The notes: generated by a model not told the origin, from the sequence alone. DNA of 64,000 bases from Desulfofustis sp. PB-SRB1 (GCA_016722945.1 JAEQMT010000037.1:176709-240708); one strand, 5' to 3'. Shown: positions 24,766 through 33,802, counted from the first letter of the stretch. Made by a program: numbers and translations.

Positions 24766-25944
24766 ATGGGTCATCACGGACAGACAAAGAGCAGCATTGT
24801 CCCACTGATAGACCGGTTGAACAAATATCCCATCGGTCTGCCGGACAGTGATAAACTGCGGCGGATTCTGGCTATTTTGTTTACCGAAGAGGAGGCCTTT
24901 GTGGCCTCCCGGTTTCCCCTTACCGAGGCGACCCTGAAGGAGTTGTGCCGGGCTACCGGCTGGGAGGCCGAGAGGCTGGAAAATCAGCTGGAGCAAATGG
25001 CCGATAAAGGGTTGGTCTTTGATTCCCGGTACGGCGGGAAAACCTACTATCTGCTGATGCCGGGATTGATTGGATTTTTTGAATTCAGTTTCATGAAGCA
25101 GCGTCAGGATCTGCCGGTTGCCGAACTCGCCCAGCTGATGGAGGAGTATCTCTTTGCAGATCCCAATCAACGGATGGGCCGGGAGTTTTTTGCCAGCAAG
25201 ACGCCGCTTACCCGGAGTTTGCCCTACGAAGAGCATATCCCGGTGAGTTCTCAGGTGGCGACCTACGAGAGCGCCTGTGAGATCGTCAAAAATGCGGGGT
25301 ACGGCGCTATCGGTATGTGCTATTGCCGCCATAAAAAGGAGCATCTTGGCAAAAGCTGTGACAAAAATGCTCCCACCAGCGAGATCTGTATTTCTCTTGG
25401 CACGGCGGCCAAATTTATGGTTCGCCGAGGTTTTGCCGAACAACGCACCACCAGAGAGCTGCTGGATATTCTTGCTCAGGCGAAAAAACTCAACCTCACC
25501 CATATCACCGACAATATCCGTTACAAACCATCATTTATCTGTAACTGCTGTTCCTGTTGCTGCGAGCTGCTGGGAGGGGTTATCCAGGGCTTTCCCCATG
25601 GAGTTGCCAAGACCAGCTATACCCTTGAGATTGACGGCACCAGTTGTGTCGGCTGTGGGCTTTGTAAAAAGACCTGCAATGTTGTCGCTCTTTCTCTTGA
25701 CGAGGCGAAAAACAGTGGAGAGAAAAAACAGATGAAGGTCGATCCGGATCATTGCCTGGGCTGTGGTGCCTGTATCAGCGTCTGTCCCACCGGTTCTCTT
25801 TCTCTGGTCAAGGTCGAGCGGTCGCACCCCCCGGAGAAGAAGAAGGATCTCTTCAAACAGATCCTCAAGGAAAAGGGGCGGCTGACCCCTTTTATCATCG
25901 ATAGCTGCAAAACAGCAGTGCGGAAAAAACTGGGGATGCGCTAA
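24766..25944 (+). CDS. Cysteine-rich 4Fe-4S protein with an N-terminal winged-helix-like part
   Basis: 392 residues from the ATG at 24766; an in-frame TTG twenty codons earlier has no better ribosome site. An N-terminal helical part (about 25-90) resembles a winged helix. It is followed by a cysteine set at 185-208 (GMCYCRHKKEHLGKSC), a dense CNCCSCCC at 259-266, and two classical 4Fe-4S motifs, CVGCGLCKKTC (294-304) and CLGCGACISVC (330-340). That gives at least two clusters and probably a third bound by the other cysteines. No signal peptide, so cytoplasmic. Function unknown; redox sensing or electron transfer are possible. Confidence 0.85.
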   Translation: MGHHGQTKSSIVPLIDRLNKYPIGLPDSDKLRRILAILFTEEEAFVASRFPLTEATLKELCRATGWEAERLENQLEQMADKGLVFDSRYGGKTYYLLMPGLIGFFEFSFMKQRQDLPVAELAQLMEEYLFADPNQRMGREFFASKTPLTRSLPYEEHIPVSSQVATYESACEIVKNAGYGAIGMCYCRHKKEHLGKSCDKNAPTSEICISLGTAAKFMVRRGFAEQRTTRELLDILAQAKKLNLTHITDNIRYKPSFICNCCSCCCELLGGVIQGFPHGVAKTSYTLEIDGTSCVGCGLCKKTCNVVALSLDEAKNSGEKKQMKVDPDHCLGCGACISVCPTGSLSLVKVERSHPPEKKKDLFKQILKEKGRLTPFIIDSCKTAVRKKLGMR

Positions 25945-25996
25945 TTTTTATAAATGGTGCAGGTCACTTGGAAGAAAGCTGGCTCGATCTGAGAAC

Positions 25997-26692
25997 ATGC
26001 GGTGTATGAGAAATCATCGAGGAAGCCCACAAAAACTGATTATCGGCAATAAGAACTATTCGTCCTGGTCGCTTCGCGCCTGGCTGATGCTGGCCGCCTT
26101 TGAAGTCTCCTTTGAGGAGTTGAAGGTCAACCTCTCCACTGCTGAAACCGCTGCCACTATCGGCCGTTATTCGTCTGCTGGTAAGGTGCCGGTGCTCCAT
26201 GACGGGGAGTTGGTAGTCTGGGACTCCCTGGCAATCTGCGAATATGTCTCGGAAAAATATCTCAATGGTAGAGGCTGGCCCGAAGATATGGAAGGTCGGG
26301 CGATGGCCCGCTCATGCTCGACTGAGATGCACTCCGGACTGTTCACCTTAAGAGAGGCGATGCCCATGAATTGCCGGGCGACAAACCGCCGGGTCGAGCG
26401 TTCCCCGCAACTGGAAAAAGAGATCGCCAGAGTCATAACCCTGTAGAGCGAGATTCGGCAGAACTATCAGGAGCGAGGGCCTTACCTCTTTGGTACCTTT
26501 TCCATTGCCGACTGTATGTTTGCCCCGGTGGTGCTCAGATTTACCACCTATGGTGTCGAGCTGTCGGGGGTGGCCGCCGCATATGCTAAAACCATGCTTG
26601 CTCATCCCCAGCTGAAAAAATGGCTTGTGGCGGCTCAAGAGGAGCAAGAGATCATAGAGGAAGAGGAGGTGGGTCAAACCTCCACCCCATAG
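25997..26692 (+). pseudogene. Glutathione S-transferase-family gene interrupted by TAG
   Basis: The frame runs 25997-26443, meets TAG at 26444-26446, then continues open with clear GST sequence (ERGPYLFGTFSIADCMFAPV) to a TAG at 26690. The N-terminal thioredoxin-fold half has NKNYSSWSLRAWLMLAAF and the SAxxAxCEY-like ICEYVSEKY. In the family a tryptophan commonly stands near the stop (RIxxLW), so TGG to TAG is the likely change. It may be a pseudogene, a sequence error or, less likely, a read-through codon. Confidence 0.8.
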
Positions 26693-26907
26693 TATAGAGA
26701 GCTCGTTGCACAAACTCTTTGGTTCCTCGAGGTTTGACCATCAGGCCAGTCCTTACATACATTTACGGCGAAGCCAGGTGAATTGACCCCACTACACCGT
26801 GCTGCTGAGCCCCGTGGATGGAGAGATGATCCGCTTTATCCTTGCTGGCACACGCCTGCCCAAGGTATAGTCCGTTATTCTCCCTCATTTGATGCCTGCC
26901 ACTTAAC

Positions 26908-28008
26908 GTGAAACAATCACCCTTGCCTCATGCCAGACTTTTTACTCCGAGGCGTCGTCGGATAAATAGGACCCATATCAGTGGATATGAGGTTGTCAGT
27001 AGCGTACTGGTTTTGCTGGCCCTGGCCGCTGTTATCCTGTGGGTGGTCAGCCGTAAAAACCACTTTGATCCAGCCCATCAGGATGTTTCGCTTGAGGCTC
27101 TGGAGCAGGTCTCCGGGTCGACCGTCTTGTATCAGCGACCACTCAAGCCCTGGCAGTTACCGGGAACAACGGATGGGTGGCAGGATATTGATCTGGGGAT
27201 TTTTCCTGATTCGGTTGCCTCTGAGCAGTGGCGGCCGAAGACCCGGGTCAAGACCTTTGATCCCGAAAATCTCTATGTAAAGATTAACGGTGAGGCTGAA
27301 CGGTTTTTACGCCACGGCTTCACCCAACTATCGTACCTGGTGCTGCAGTCAGCCAATCAAATCGAAGAGATTTCCATCGAGCTCTACAACCAGGGCAGCA
27401 TTGCCGGATCAACTGGGATCTTTGCCGAACATCGATCCCCCGAGAGCGAGGTTCAACAAGAGGGGCCCAATACCTTTTTTACCACCAGTATCGGGGGCAT
27501 CGGTCGAAAAGGGACGTTCTTCTATCGCATCTCCGGCAACCGATCATCTGAGTCCATTGCCCAAAAGTCCCGGCAACTGGTGCAGAGTTTTGCCGAGCTC
27601 CCTGATCCCGAAAATACAGAACCTTTTGGCTACCAGCTCCTCCAGGAACTCACCATCGAGCAGGCCGATATCCGCCATCAGGCGGTCAATGTTTTTCAAT
27701 ACGACTTTGCCGAGGATTTCTGGTTCGGCAAATCCGATGGGGCAGGCCAGGCGGAGATGTTTGTCCATCAGGCACAATCACCAGAGAGTGCGGCGGAGCT
27801 GCTTGCCGAAATTGTTGAAGAGCACCGCTACGAATACCAGACAATCCGGCAGACGGAAAACCTGGTTTTGTTCCAGCATCGCTTCCTCAAATCCTATTTC
27901 ATCATCGCAATCCAGGATTCATTTCTTTTCGGCGCTGACAAAACAGCGGATGAGGCAACCAGTTTTCAGCTGCTTGAGATGATCGGGCGGGCATTATCCA
28001 AAAAGTAA
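26908..28008 (+). CDS. DUF6599-type membrane-anchored protein
   Basis: 366 residues with a GTG start. An N-terminal membrane anchor (about 30-48) is followed by a large extracytoplasmic region. Two similar halves seem present: residues 110-215 and 235-360 both end in segments about self-consistent strands and helices. The domain resembles DUF6599, which I know only as a family without assigned function. First of four tightly packed genes (13 bp to the next) ending in a Tat-exported aldo/keto reductase, so a role in a periplasmic redox complex is likely. Confidence 0.7.
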   Translation: MKQSPLPHARLFTPRRRRINRTHISGYEVVSSVLVLLALAAVILWVVSRKNHFDPAHQDVSLEALEQVSGSTVLYQRPLKPWQLPGTTDGWQDIDLGIFPDSVASEQWRPKTRVKTFDPENLYVKINGEAERFLRHGFTQLSYLVLQSANQIEEISIELYNQGSIAGSTGIFAEHRSPESEVQQEGPNTFFTTSIGGIGRKGTFFYRISGNRSSESIAQKSRQLVQSFAELPDPENTEPFGYQLLQELTIEQADIRHQAVNVFQYDFAEDFWFGKSDGAGQAEMFVHQAQSPESAAELLAEIVEEHRYEYQTIRQTENLVLFQHRFLKSYFIIAIQDSFLFGADKTADEATSFQLLEMIGRALSKK

Positions 28009-28021
28009 CACCACGACTTCG

Positions 28022-29026
28022 ATGCCGTCTCCATTCAACCGAAGAGAGTTTCTTAAGCGAATCGCCCTTGCCTCCACCATCTGCGGGGGTGCGGGATATC
28101 TCGCCTGGGCGCCGGAAGAGTACCCCTTCTCCCTGAAAGATGTTACCGGGCTGCGGAGCAGACCGGAGCCCCGGCAATTTACCCTGCCCGATTACCGGGT
28201 CGCAACCGCGCCGGGCATGATGGAAATCGGCATCGGCCGCGATATGACAACCGAGGGACGCCTCACCAAGGCCTTGGAGCCCATTGGCGGGCTCAGCCGT
28301 TTCGTGCAGCCGGGCGATGTGGTGCTGCTCAAGCCCAATGTGGCCTTTGATCGTGCGCCGGAGCTGGGCGCCACCACCAGTCCGGAGTTGCTTGAAGTTC
28401 TGATACGACGACTGCTGATCGACTGCCGGGCCAAGGAAGTCCGGGTGACTGACAACCCCATCGAATCGCCCGCCGACTGTTTTGCCAAAACCGGGATCAA
28501 GGCAGCGGTTGAGCGGGCCGGCGGCCGCGTCCTTCTACCGGATGGCAACGCCTTTCGCCCCCTCTCCACCCCCGATGCCGAACTGATCAAGAGCTGGCCA
28601 TGTTTCTATCGGCCTTTGATCGGGGTGACAAAAGTTATCGGGGTTGCCCCGGTGAAAGACCATAATCTGTCCGGTGCCTCAATGGGGATTAAAAACTGGT
28701 ACGGTTTGCTGGGCGGGCAGCGCAACCAGTTTCATCAGGATATTCACACCATTATCGCCGATCTCTCGATCATGATCAGGCCAACCCTCACCATCCTTGA
28801 TGGCTCCAGGATCCTGATGCGTAACGGCCCCACCGGCGGCGACCCGGCCTATGTAAAACCGTGGGATGTGATCGTTGCCGGAACCGACCAGGTGGCCATG
28901 GATGGGTGGGCCTTTGTCAACCTGCTGCAGCGAGATGCATCCACGCTGCCGCACTATCTCTTTCTGGCCGAAGAAAAAGGCGGGGGAAAAATCGACCCCG
29001 CCGGCAGAATCCAGGAGAGCGCATGA
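28022..29026 (+). CDS. DUF362 domain protein with Tat-type signal
   Basis: 334 residues. The N-terminus carries a twin-arginine-like signal (NRREFLKRIALAST) and the body has the DUF362 pattern: GDVVLLKPNVAFD, TSPELLEVLIRRLL, KVIGVAPVKDHNLSGASMGIKNWYG and MDGWAFVNLL. DUF362 proteins are often joined to ferredoxin domains; the function is not established. Its TGA overlaps the ATG of the following polyferredoxin gene. Confidence 0.87.
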   Translation: MPSPFNRREFLKRIALASTICGGAGYLAWAPEEYPFSLKDVTGLRSRPEPRQFTLPDYRVATAPGMMEIGIGRDMTTEGRLTKALEPIGGLSRFVQPGDVVLLKPNVAFDRAPELGATTSPELLEVLIRRLLIDCRAKEVRVTDNPIESPADCFAKTGIKAAVERAGGRVLLPDGNAFRPLSTPDAELIKSWPCFYRPLIGVTKVIGVAPVKDHNLSGASMGIKNWYGLLGGQRNQFHQDIHTIIADLSIMIRPTLTILDGSRILMRNGPTGGDPAYVKPWDVIVAGTDQVAMDGWAFVNLLQRDASTLPHYLFLAEEKGGGKIDPAGRIQESA

Positions 29027-30600
29027 GACCCTTCTTCAGGCTCACCACTGTTCGGATTGTTTCTCAACTGGTCTTTCTCGGGTTGTTCGTCTTTGGCGTC
29101 TGGGCGACCTGGACGACCCGGATGCAGGGTTACCCGGTCTCCCGCTTTCTCGAGATCGATCCGCTGGTGGCGCTATCCACCCTACTTTCAACCGGACATA
29201 TCTACCGCTATCTCGGCTGGTCGATTCTGTTACTGCTGCTCACCCTGCTCTTTGGCCGACTCTTCTGCAACTGGATCTGTCCCCTGGGGACCCTGCATCA
29301 GTGCGCCGGCTGGCTGTTCAATGTCCGATCCGGCAAAGAGCGCCAAGAGCAGAATCGCTACCGGCCCCGCCAGGTCATCAAATATGTCACCCTGATTATT
29401 GTCCTGATCATTTCTGCCTTCGGTTCCGTACAGATCGGCCTGCTCGATCCCCTTGCCCTGCTTCATCGCAGCATGGTCACCGGTCTGTCAACGGGTTGGG
29501 ACTGGCTGCTCGGCACCACCTCGCTAACCCAGCTGCAACTTGCCCCGGGAACCGCGGAGCGGATATACACCGGTTCATTGTGGATTGGTGTCCTTTTCGT
29601 CGTCATCGTCGTCATCAACATCTGGTATACCCGGTTTTTCTGCCGAACCCTCTGTCCGCTTGGCGCGCTGCTTGGTCTCGTGGCGCCGTTTTCGCTGTTT
29701 CGAATTCACCGGGATACCGATCTCTGCACCAATTGCGATCTTTGTCTTACCCGCTGTGAAGGCGCCTGCAGCCCAGAGACCACCCTCCGCGTTACTGAGT
29801 GTGTGGGCTGTATGAACTGCATCGATGACTGTCCTGAAAACGCCCTCAGTTTCAGCCTCCCCCGAATCGTCTCGGCTCCGGCGCGACCGACGCCCGATCT
29901 TTCTCGCCGGCACCTGGTCTTTGCCGGTATTATCGGTCTCATCACCTTTCCGTTGCTGAGAGCCAATGGCAGAGTCAATGATGCCAACTATTCACCGCTG
30001 ATGATTCGTCCACCGGGTTCGATGGCGGAGGCCGAATTTTTAAAAAAATGCATCAAGTGCGGCCAATGCATGCGGGTCTGCCCCACCAACGTCGTGCAGC
30101 CGGCGGGATTGCGGGAGGGCGGCATCGAAGCGTTGTGGACACCGGTACTCAATTTTAATATCGGCCATTGCCAGCAGAAATGTTCGTTATGTTCCACCGT
30201 CTGCCCCACCGGCGCCATCCGGGAGATTTCGGTTACCGAGAAACTTGGTTTTGGGGAGTATCGCCAAGACGGCCCGATTCGGCTGGGAACAGCATTCATC
30301 AATCGATCACGATGCCTGCCCTGGGCCAATGAGATTCCCTGCATCGTCTGTCAGGAGGTCTGCCCCATCGCCCCAAAGGCCATTCAAACCTACGATGAAG
30401 AAGTCAAAGATACCTTTGGCCACCTGGTACTTCTCAACAAACCGTTTATCATCCCGGATCTCTGTACCGGCTGTGGAATATGTCAAAAAGAGTGTCCGGT
30501 TACCGATCAACCGGCAGCCTATGTCACCGCCGTGGGTGAAAGCCGCTCCCAAGAGCGACGCCTGCTGCTGAGGTATCGAACCAACCCGGAGGAATCATGA
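29023..30600 (+). CDS. NapH/NosR-like membrane polyferredoxin with extra 4Fe-4S domains
   Basis: 525 residues starting at the ATG inside the ATGA overlap with the DUF362 gene; a longer upstream GTG frame is rejected because it reads through that gene. About four membrane spans carry two NapH-type motifs, FCNWICPLGTL (about 85) and FCRTLCPLGALLG (about 208). Next come CTNCDLCLTRC and CVGCMNCIDDC, then a short membrane segment (about 295), then CIKCGQCMRVCP, CSLCSTVCP, CIVCQEVCP and CTGCGICQKECP. It looks like NapH fused to NapG/MauM and could link quinol to periplasmic redox partners. Confidence 0.9.
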   Translation: MRPFFRLTTVRIVSQLVFLGLFVFGVWATWTTRMQGYPVSRFLEIDPLVALSTLLSTGHIYRYLGWSILLLLLTLLFGRLFCNWICPLGTLHQCAGWLFNVRSGKERQEQNRYRPRQVIKYVTLIIVLIISAFGSVQIGLLDPLALLHRSMVTGLSTGWDWLLGTTSLTQLQLAPGTAERIYTGSLWIGVLFVVIVVINIWYTRFFCRTLCPLGALLGLVAPFSLFRIHRDTDLCTNCDLCLTRCEGACSPETTLRVTECVGCMNCIDDCPENALSFSLPRIVSAPARPTPDLSRRHLVFAGIIGLITFPLLRANGRVNDANYSPLMIRPPGSMAEAEFLKKCIKCGQCMRVCPTNVVQPAGLREGGIEALWTPVLNFNIGHCQQKCSLCSTVCPTGAIREISVTEKLGFGEYRQDGPIRLGTAFINRSRCLPWANEIPCIVCQEVCPIAPKAIQTYDEEVKDTFGHLVLLNKPFIIPDLCTGCGICQKECPVTDQPAAYVTAVGESRSQERRLLLRYRTNPEES

Positions 30601-31799
30601 AAGAGTGTAACCTGAAGCGTCGTCAGTTCCTGAAATCCGTGGCACTTTCCGCGGCAACCATTGGGCTTTCGCACCAACCATTTGCAGCGCGAGCCGAAGC
30701 CGCCGCCTTAAATACCGAATACTTGCAAAAAATACCCCATCGGCCGCTGGGAAACACCGGTGCATCCGTGCCGATCTTACACATCGGCACCGCCCAGACC
30801 CTGGATCAGGAGTATGACAAGATCCTCCATCTATTGTTTCGAGAGGGCGTCTACTGGCTCGATACCGCACTCTCATACGGCTGGGGCTCTTCCCAAAAGG
30901 CCATTGCCACCTTTGCCGAGCAGATAGGGGGGCGGGAAAAGCTCTGGCTGACCTCGAAATCCGGATCCTATTCATTAAACGGTTTTATCGAAGATATCGA
31001 CGAATGTCTGGCCGATCTGCGAACCGATTACCTCGATCTCTATCTGCGTCACAGTGTGGGCGATGCCGATGAGATAAACAAAGATCTGATCCAGGCCGGG
31101 GAACAGCTGAAAAAATCCGGTAAGACCCGCTTTTTTGGTTTCTCGAGCCATGGCGGCGATGTTGTCGCGCTACTCAACAAGGCGGCCCAACTCGGCGGCA
31201 TCGATGCCATTTTGTTCAGCTATAACTTCAGACGATATGGTCATCGGGAACTGAGCCTGGCCATGGACAATTGTAAAGAGGCGGGTATTGGCCTGATTGC
31301 CATGAAGACCATGGGAGCGGTACCCCGTGACGCCGAGGCGGTGTTGGATTTCACATCGCAAAACTTCACCTTGGGTCAGGCAAAATTAAAATCGGTCTGG
31401 GCCGATGAGCGGATCGACTCGGTTGTGGTGGAGATGGACAGCACCAGAGTTGCCAGAGAGAACGTTGCCGCGGCCCAATCTGAAGTACAGTTGAGCGCCA
31501 CTGAAGTACATCAGCTGGGCAGGCTGGCCGCCATGACGGCCTCCTACAGCTGCCAGGGATGTTCACATCTCTGTGAGAAGGCGGTCAACAACCGTGCCCA
31601 CATCGCCGATTGTTTAAGATACCTGATGTACCATGAAAGCTACGGCAAGACCGATAAAGCCAAAGAACTCTATCACCAGATACCGCTACACAGCCGCTCA
31701 CTGACTATCCAGGAGACCACACTCGCCCAATCAGTCTGCCCCCAGGGAATCGATATCAAGACCAGACTCGAGCTCGCCCGGAAACTATTGGACAATTGA
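30597..31799 (+). CDS. Tat-exported aldo/keto reductase with C-terminal Fe-S site
   Basis: 400 residues. Starts in an ATGA overlap with the polyferredoxin. A twin-arginine signal (LKRRQFLKSVALSA) precedes an aldo/keto reductase barrel (about 45-310: LGNTGASVPILHIGTA, WLDTALSYGWGSS, YLDLYLRHSV, AIAMKTMG-like LIAMKTMGA) and a C-terminal cysteine segment CQGCSHLCEK plus later CLRY and CPQG cysteines, probably one 4Fe-4S cluster. Export of an AKR is unusual because NADPH is cytoplasmic, so electrons probably come through the partner polyferredoxin. Confidence 0.88.
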   Translation: MKECNLKRRQFLKSVALSAATIGLSHQPFAARAEAAALNTEYLQKIPHRPLGNTGASVPILHIGTAQTLDQEYDKILHLLFREGVYWLDTALSYGWGSSQKAIATFAEQIGGREKLWLTSKSGSYSLNGFIEDIDECLADLRTDYLDLYLRHSVGDADEINKDLIQAGEQLKKSGKTRFFGFSSHGGDVVALLNKAAQLGGIDAILFSYNFRRYGHRELSLAMDNCKEAGIGLIAMKTMGAVPRDAEAVLDFTSQNFTLGQAKLKSVWADERIDSVVVEMDSTRVARENVAAAQSEVQLSATEVHQLGRLAAMTASYSCQGCSHLCEKAVNNRAHIADCLRYLMYHESYGKTDKAKELYHQIPLHSRSLTIQETTLAQSVCPQGIDIKTRLELARKLLDN

Positions 31800-31908
31800 A
31801 ATACGGTGAAGCAAAGAGGGCGGATCAGAGAGTTTTGCGTCAGATAAACACATATGAGAGCGCACTAAAGAGCAATTTCCTGTCAACCCCAACACACCAA
31901 CGACGGCC

Positions 31909-32391
31909 ATGCCGGTGAACATTGATAGACCCAGAGCGAGCGTCTGGATGGCAATTGCCGGTTTCGGTATCCTGTCTGCCACCATTGTCATGGCTGTCTT
32001 GTGGTTGGACATTGGATCCAGATCTCTCATCGTTCTTGCGCGACTCAGCTGGTGCTTAACGCCCATTGCAGCCGGTCTGCTGATCATTAATGTGTTGACG
32101 GGGCTGCTGTTCAAAGGGTTTATGGCAGGATCCGACCGGCCGAAACCGGTCGCGCAGGCCTTTCAGGCCACGGGATGGTGGGCGCCGGTGCTGATGGGCC
32201 TCGCGGTTCTCCTGGCGCTGGCCTGCCTACCGAGCTTTGGAGGCACTTTGAACTCCAGATCGTTTGAGCGGGATATCTTGCGCTTATCAGGTTCGCAGCT
32301 GGTTATCATCCTCTGCGGGTTCGCTTGCGGAGCAGCATGCACCTTGTCGTGGGTCGCGATTCATCTTCCCGGCTCCTGGTCGTCCCGGTGA
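31909..32391 (+). CDS. Small integral membrane protein
   Basis: 160 residues with four clear hydrophobic segments (about 12-32, 41-65, 88-108 and 127-150). No recognisable motif. It lies 109 bp after the redox operon and may or may not belong to it. Reading frame quality (composition, length) supports a real gene but no function can be given. Confidence 0.6.
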   Translation: MPVNIDRPRASVWMAIAGFGILSATIVMAVLWLDIGSRSLIVLARLSWCLTPIAAGLLIINVLTGLLFKGFMAGSDRPKPVAQAFQATGWWAPVLMGLAVLLALACLPSFGGTLNSRSFERDILRLSGSQLVIILCGFACGAACTLSWVAIHLPGSWSSR

Positions 32392-32636
32392 TGAAACGAC
32401 AGTGGCCCATTTTTCAGTTCTTCACTTTTCGTGTTAAAATTGAGTAGGCAGTGCACGCTAGATGCTCACTTTGTTTAGTTTACCATCCGGACCGTCTCTT
32501 TGTTGTTGAGTGTGGTGCGGCTTGCGGTAGGCAATACCGCCGGCACGCTCTGGTGATGGTCGCACTGATGAACCGCCGATGCGAGAAACGGCCCTGGAAA
32601 ACAGAAATGCAGGTTCCAAGAGAGGAGGAACTCACT

Positions 32637-32915
32637 ATGGGCAAGGAACAGATACTGTTTAAAAGTGAAGAAAAAATGAGTCCCAGACAGGTAGCTGAAT
32701 TATTGCGGACCATAGCGGATAAACTCGAAAGCGGCACGGTCATACTGGCCCGGGGCGACAAGGAAACCGTGCTAAAGATACCTGACAGGGTTGAGGTGGA
32801 ATTAAAGGCCGAGAAAGAGACCGGCCGCAGCAAGACCACCAAAAAACTCGAAATAGAAGTCGAGTGGTTGATAGGGGCATCGGCAAAGTCGAAGGGGCCT
32901 GTTACCATCAAATAG
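32637..32915 (+). CDS. Amphi-Trp domain protein
   Basis: 92 residues from the ATG at 32637, chosen because GAGGAGG lies before it; a longer frame from 32451 has no such site and adds unlike sequence. The pattern LFKSEEKMSPRQVAELLRTIADKLESGTVIL followed by basic and acidic strands and VEWLIG matches the small amphi-Trp family, whose function is unknown. Monocistronic. Confidence 0.85.
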   Translation: MGKEQILFKSEEKMSPRQVAELLRTIADKLESGTVILARGDKETVLKIPDRVEVELKAEKETGRSKTTKKLEIEVEWLIGASAKSKGPVTIK

Positions 32916-33254
32916 CGATTGCCGGCCGGCTTTTCACGGTCCGATCCTTCAAAATTGCTGGGGTATAAAAACCTCGCTCTGAGTCGTGGTGGGATCGTTT
33001 TGATTTCTCGACCTCACAGAGGTCTGCGAGGTCAAAACGACCACCACTTCTCGCAAAGCGCCGATTATTGAGCCACCCCTACCGTGAAGGCTGACTTAAT
33101 ACGGCTTCATCAAATGCGGTGCCTCTGATTTTTCTGCAACGTCAAATTAGCCGTTACACCGCAGTGTTGGCAGGCTCGGTATTGGCCGATTTGACCCTTA
33201 GCAGTTAAGGGACCCTTAGCAGTTAAGCTTAGCAGTTAAGAGGACCCTTAGCAG
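32916..33254. other. Gene-free stretch with family C element and a tandem repeat
   Basis: 339 bp between convergent genes. It contains palindromic family C copy 2 (32962-33105) and four copies of GACCCTTAGCAGTTAAG-like units (33193-33259). No coding frame. Confidence 0.7.
32962..33105. repeat. Palindromic element family C, copy 2
   Basis: Shares with copy 1 the left part TCGCTCTxxGTCGTGGTGGG and the inner inverted arms GATCGTTTTGATTTCTCG and GAGGTCAAAACGACC. The ends are worn (TATAAAAACC and ACTTAATACGGC instead of TCGTAAAAAC and CTTTTTACGA). Confidence 0.7.
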
Positions 33255-33259
33255 TTAAG
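33193..33259. repeat. Short tandem repeat, four units of CCCTTAGCAGTTAAG
   Basis: Three full 17-bp units, GACCCTTAGCAGTTAAG (33193, 33211 and 33243), and one truncated unit (33228-33240). The last unit supplies the stop codon of the thioesterase gene on the minus strand. Confidence 0.85.
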
Positions 33260-33704
33260 TGGCATTTTTTGGCTGCACCATGATGACTTTGCCGCCTGCG
33301 CAGGGGATCTCACCCGCAGTCATTATTATTTCTACAATAACTTTACGGCCCTTGATCTCCAGTGCCTTTCCTCGAAGTTCAAGCTCTACTCCCATCGGAG
33401 TTGGCTTGAAAAAGTCAACGGTGAGGGATGCTGTAACGAATCGGGATATTGGTTCTTTCTCTGCATGGGCCTTTGCCGCAGCGGCGGTGGCAGCAGCGTG
33501 ACAGTCGATGAGGGAGGCAATTATGCCACCATAGAGAATACTCGGCGTACCGCCGGTGTAAAATGACTTAGGAGTGTGATGACAAACACACTCCTCACCG
33601 TCCCAATAGCTTTTCAGCTGAAAACCTTGCTCATTGTTTAAGCCGCAGCCATAGCAATGGGTGTAATCTTCAGGGTACTGATCCTGGATTGCATTCTGTT
33701 GCAT
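33255..33704 (-). CDS. PaaI/YbgC-like hotdog thioesterase
   Basis: 149 residues. The hotdog-fold pattern CYGCGLNNEQGFQLKSYWDG, GGTPSILYGGIIASLIDCHAAATA and TASLTVDFFKPTPMG is that of PaaI-type acyl-CoA thioesterases. The acyl-CoA synthetase gene lies 98 bp upstream on the same strand, so the pair may balance acyl-CoA and free acid pools. Its stop is provided by the tandem repeat unit ending at 33259. Confidence 0.88.
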   Translation of the reverse strand: MQQNAIQDQYPEDYTHCYGCGLNNEQGFQLKSYWDGEECVCHHTPKSFYTGGTPSILYGGIIASLIDCHAAATAAAAKAHAEKEPISRFVTASLTVDFFKPTPMGVELELRGKALEIKGRKVIVEIIMTAGEIPCAGGKVIMVQPKNAT

Positions 33705-33802
33705 ATGCCTCTGTCCTCCCTATGGTTGGCGTCTTTTGGTAATAGTTATAACCTCCGGAATAGTGCGGAGACCGCCAGCAGTCTCGCAGTAACATGTAAT
33801 TT

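Noticed and set aside
24583..25503. Long minus-strand frame upstream of and in frame with the 24325-24582 candidate
   Set aside because: It lies opposite a clear 4Fe-4S protein gene, and the translation there has no recognisable domain; only the 3' part outside that gene was kept as a weak candidate.
26444..26446. TAG as a pyrrolysine codon
   Set aside because: The position matches a tryptophan commonly seen in the family, many genes in the window stop with TAG, and no pyl genes are present, so a nonsense mutation or sequence error is simpler.
33193..33259. Possible CRISPR array
   Set aside because: The units are nearly contiguous without unique spacers, so this is a short tandem repeat. 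No other evenly spaced repeats exist in the window.
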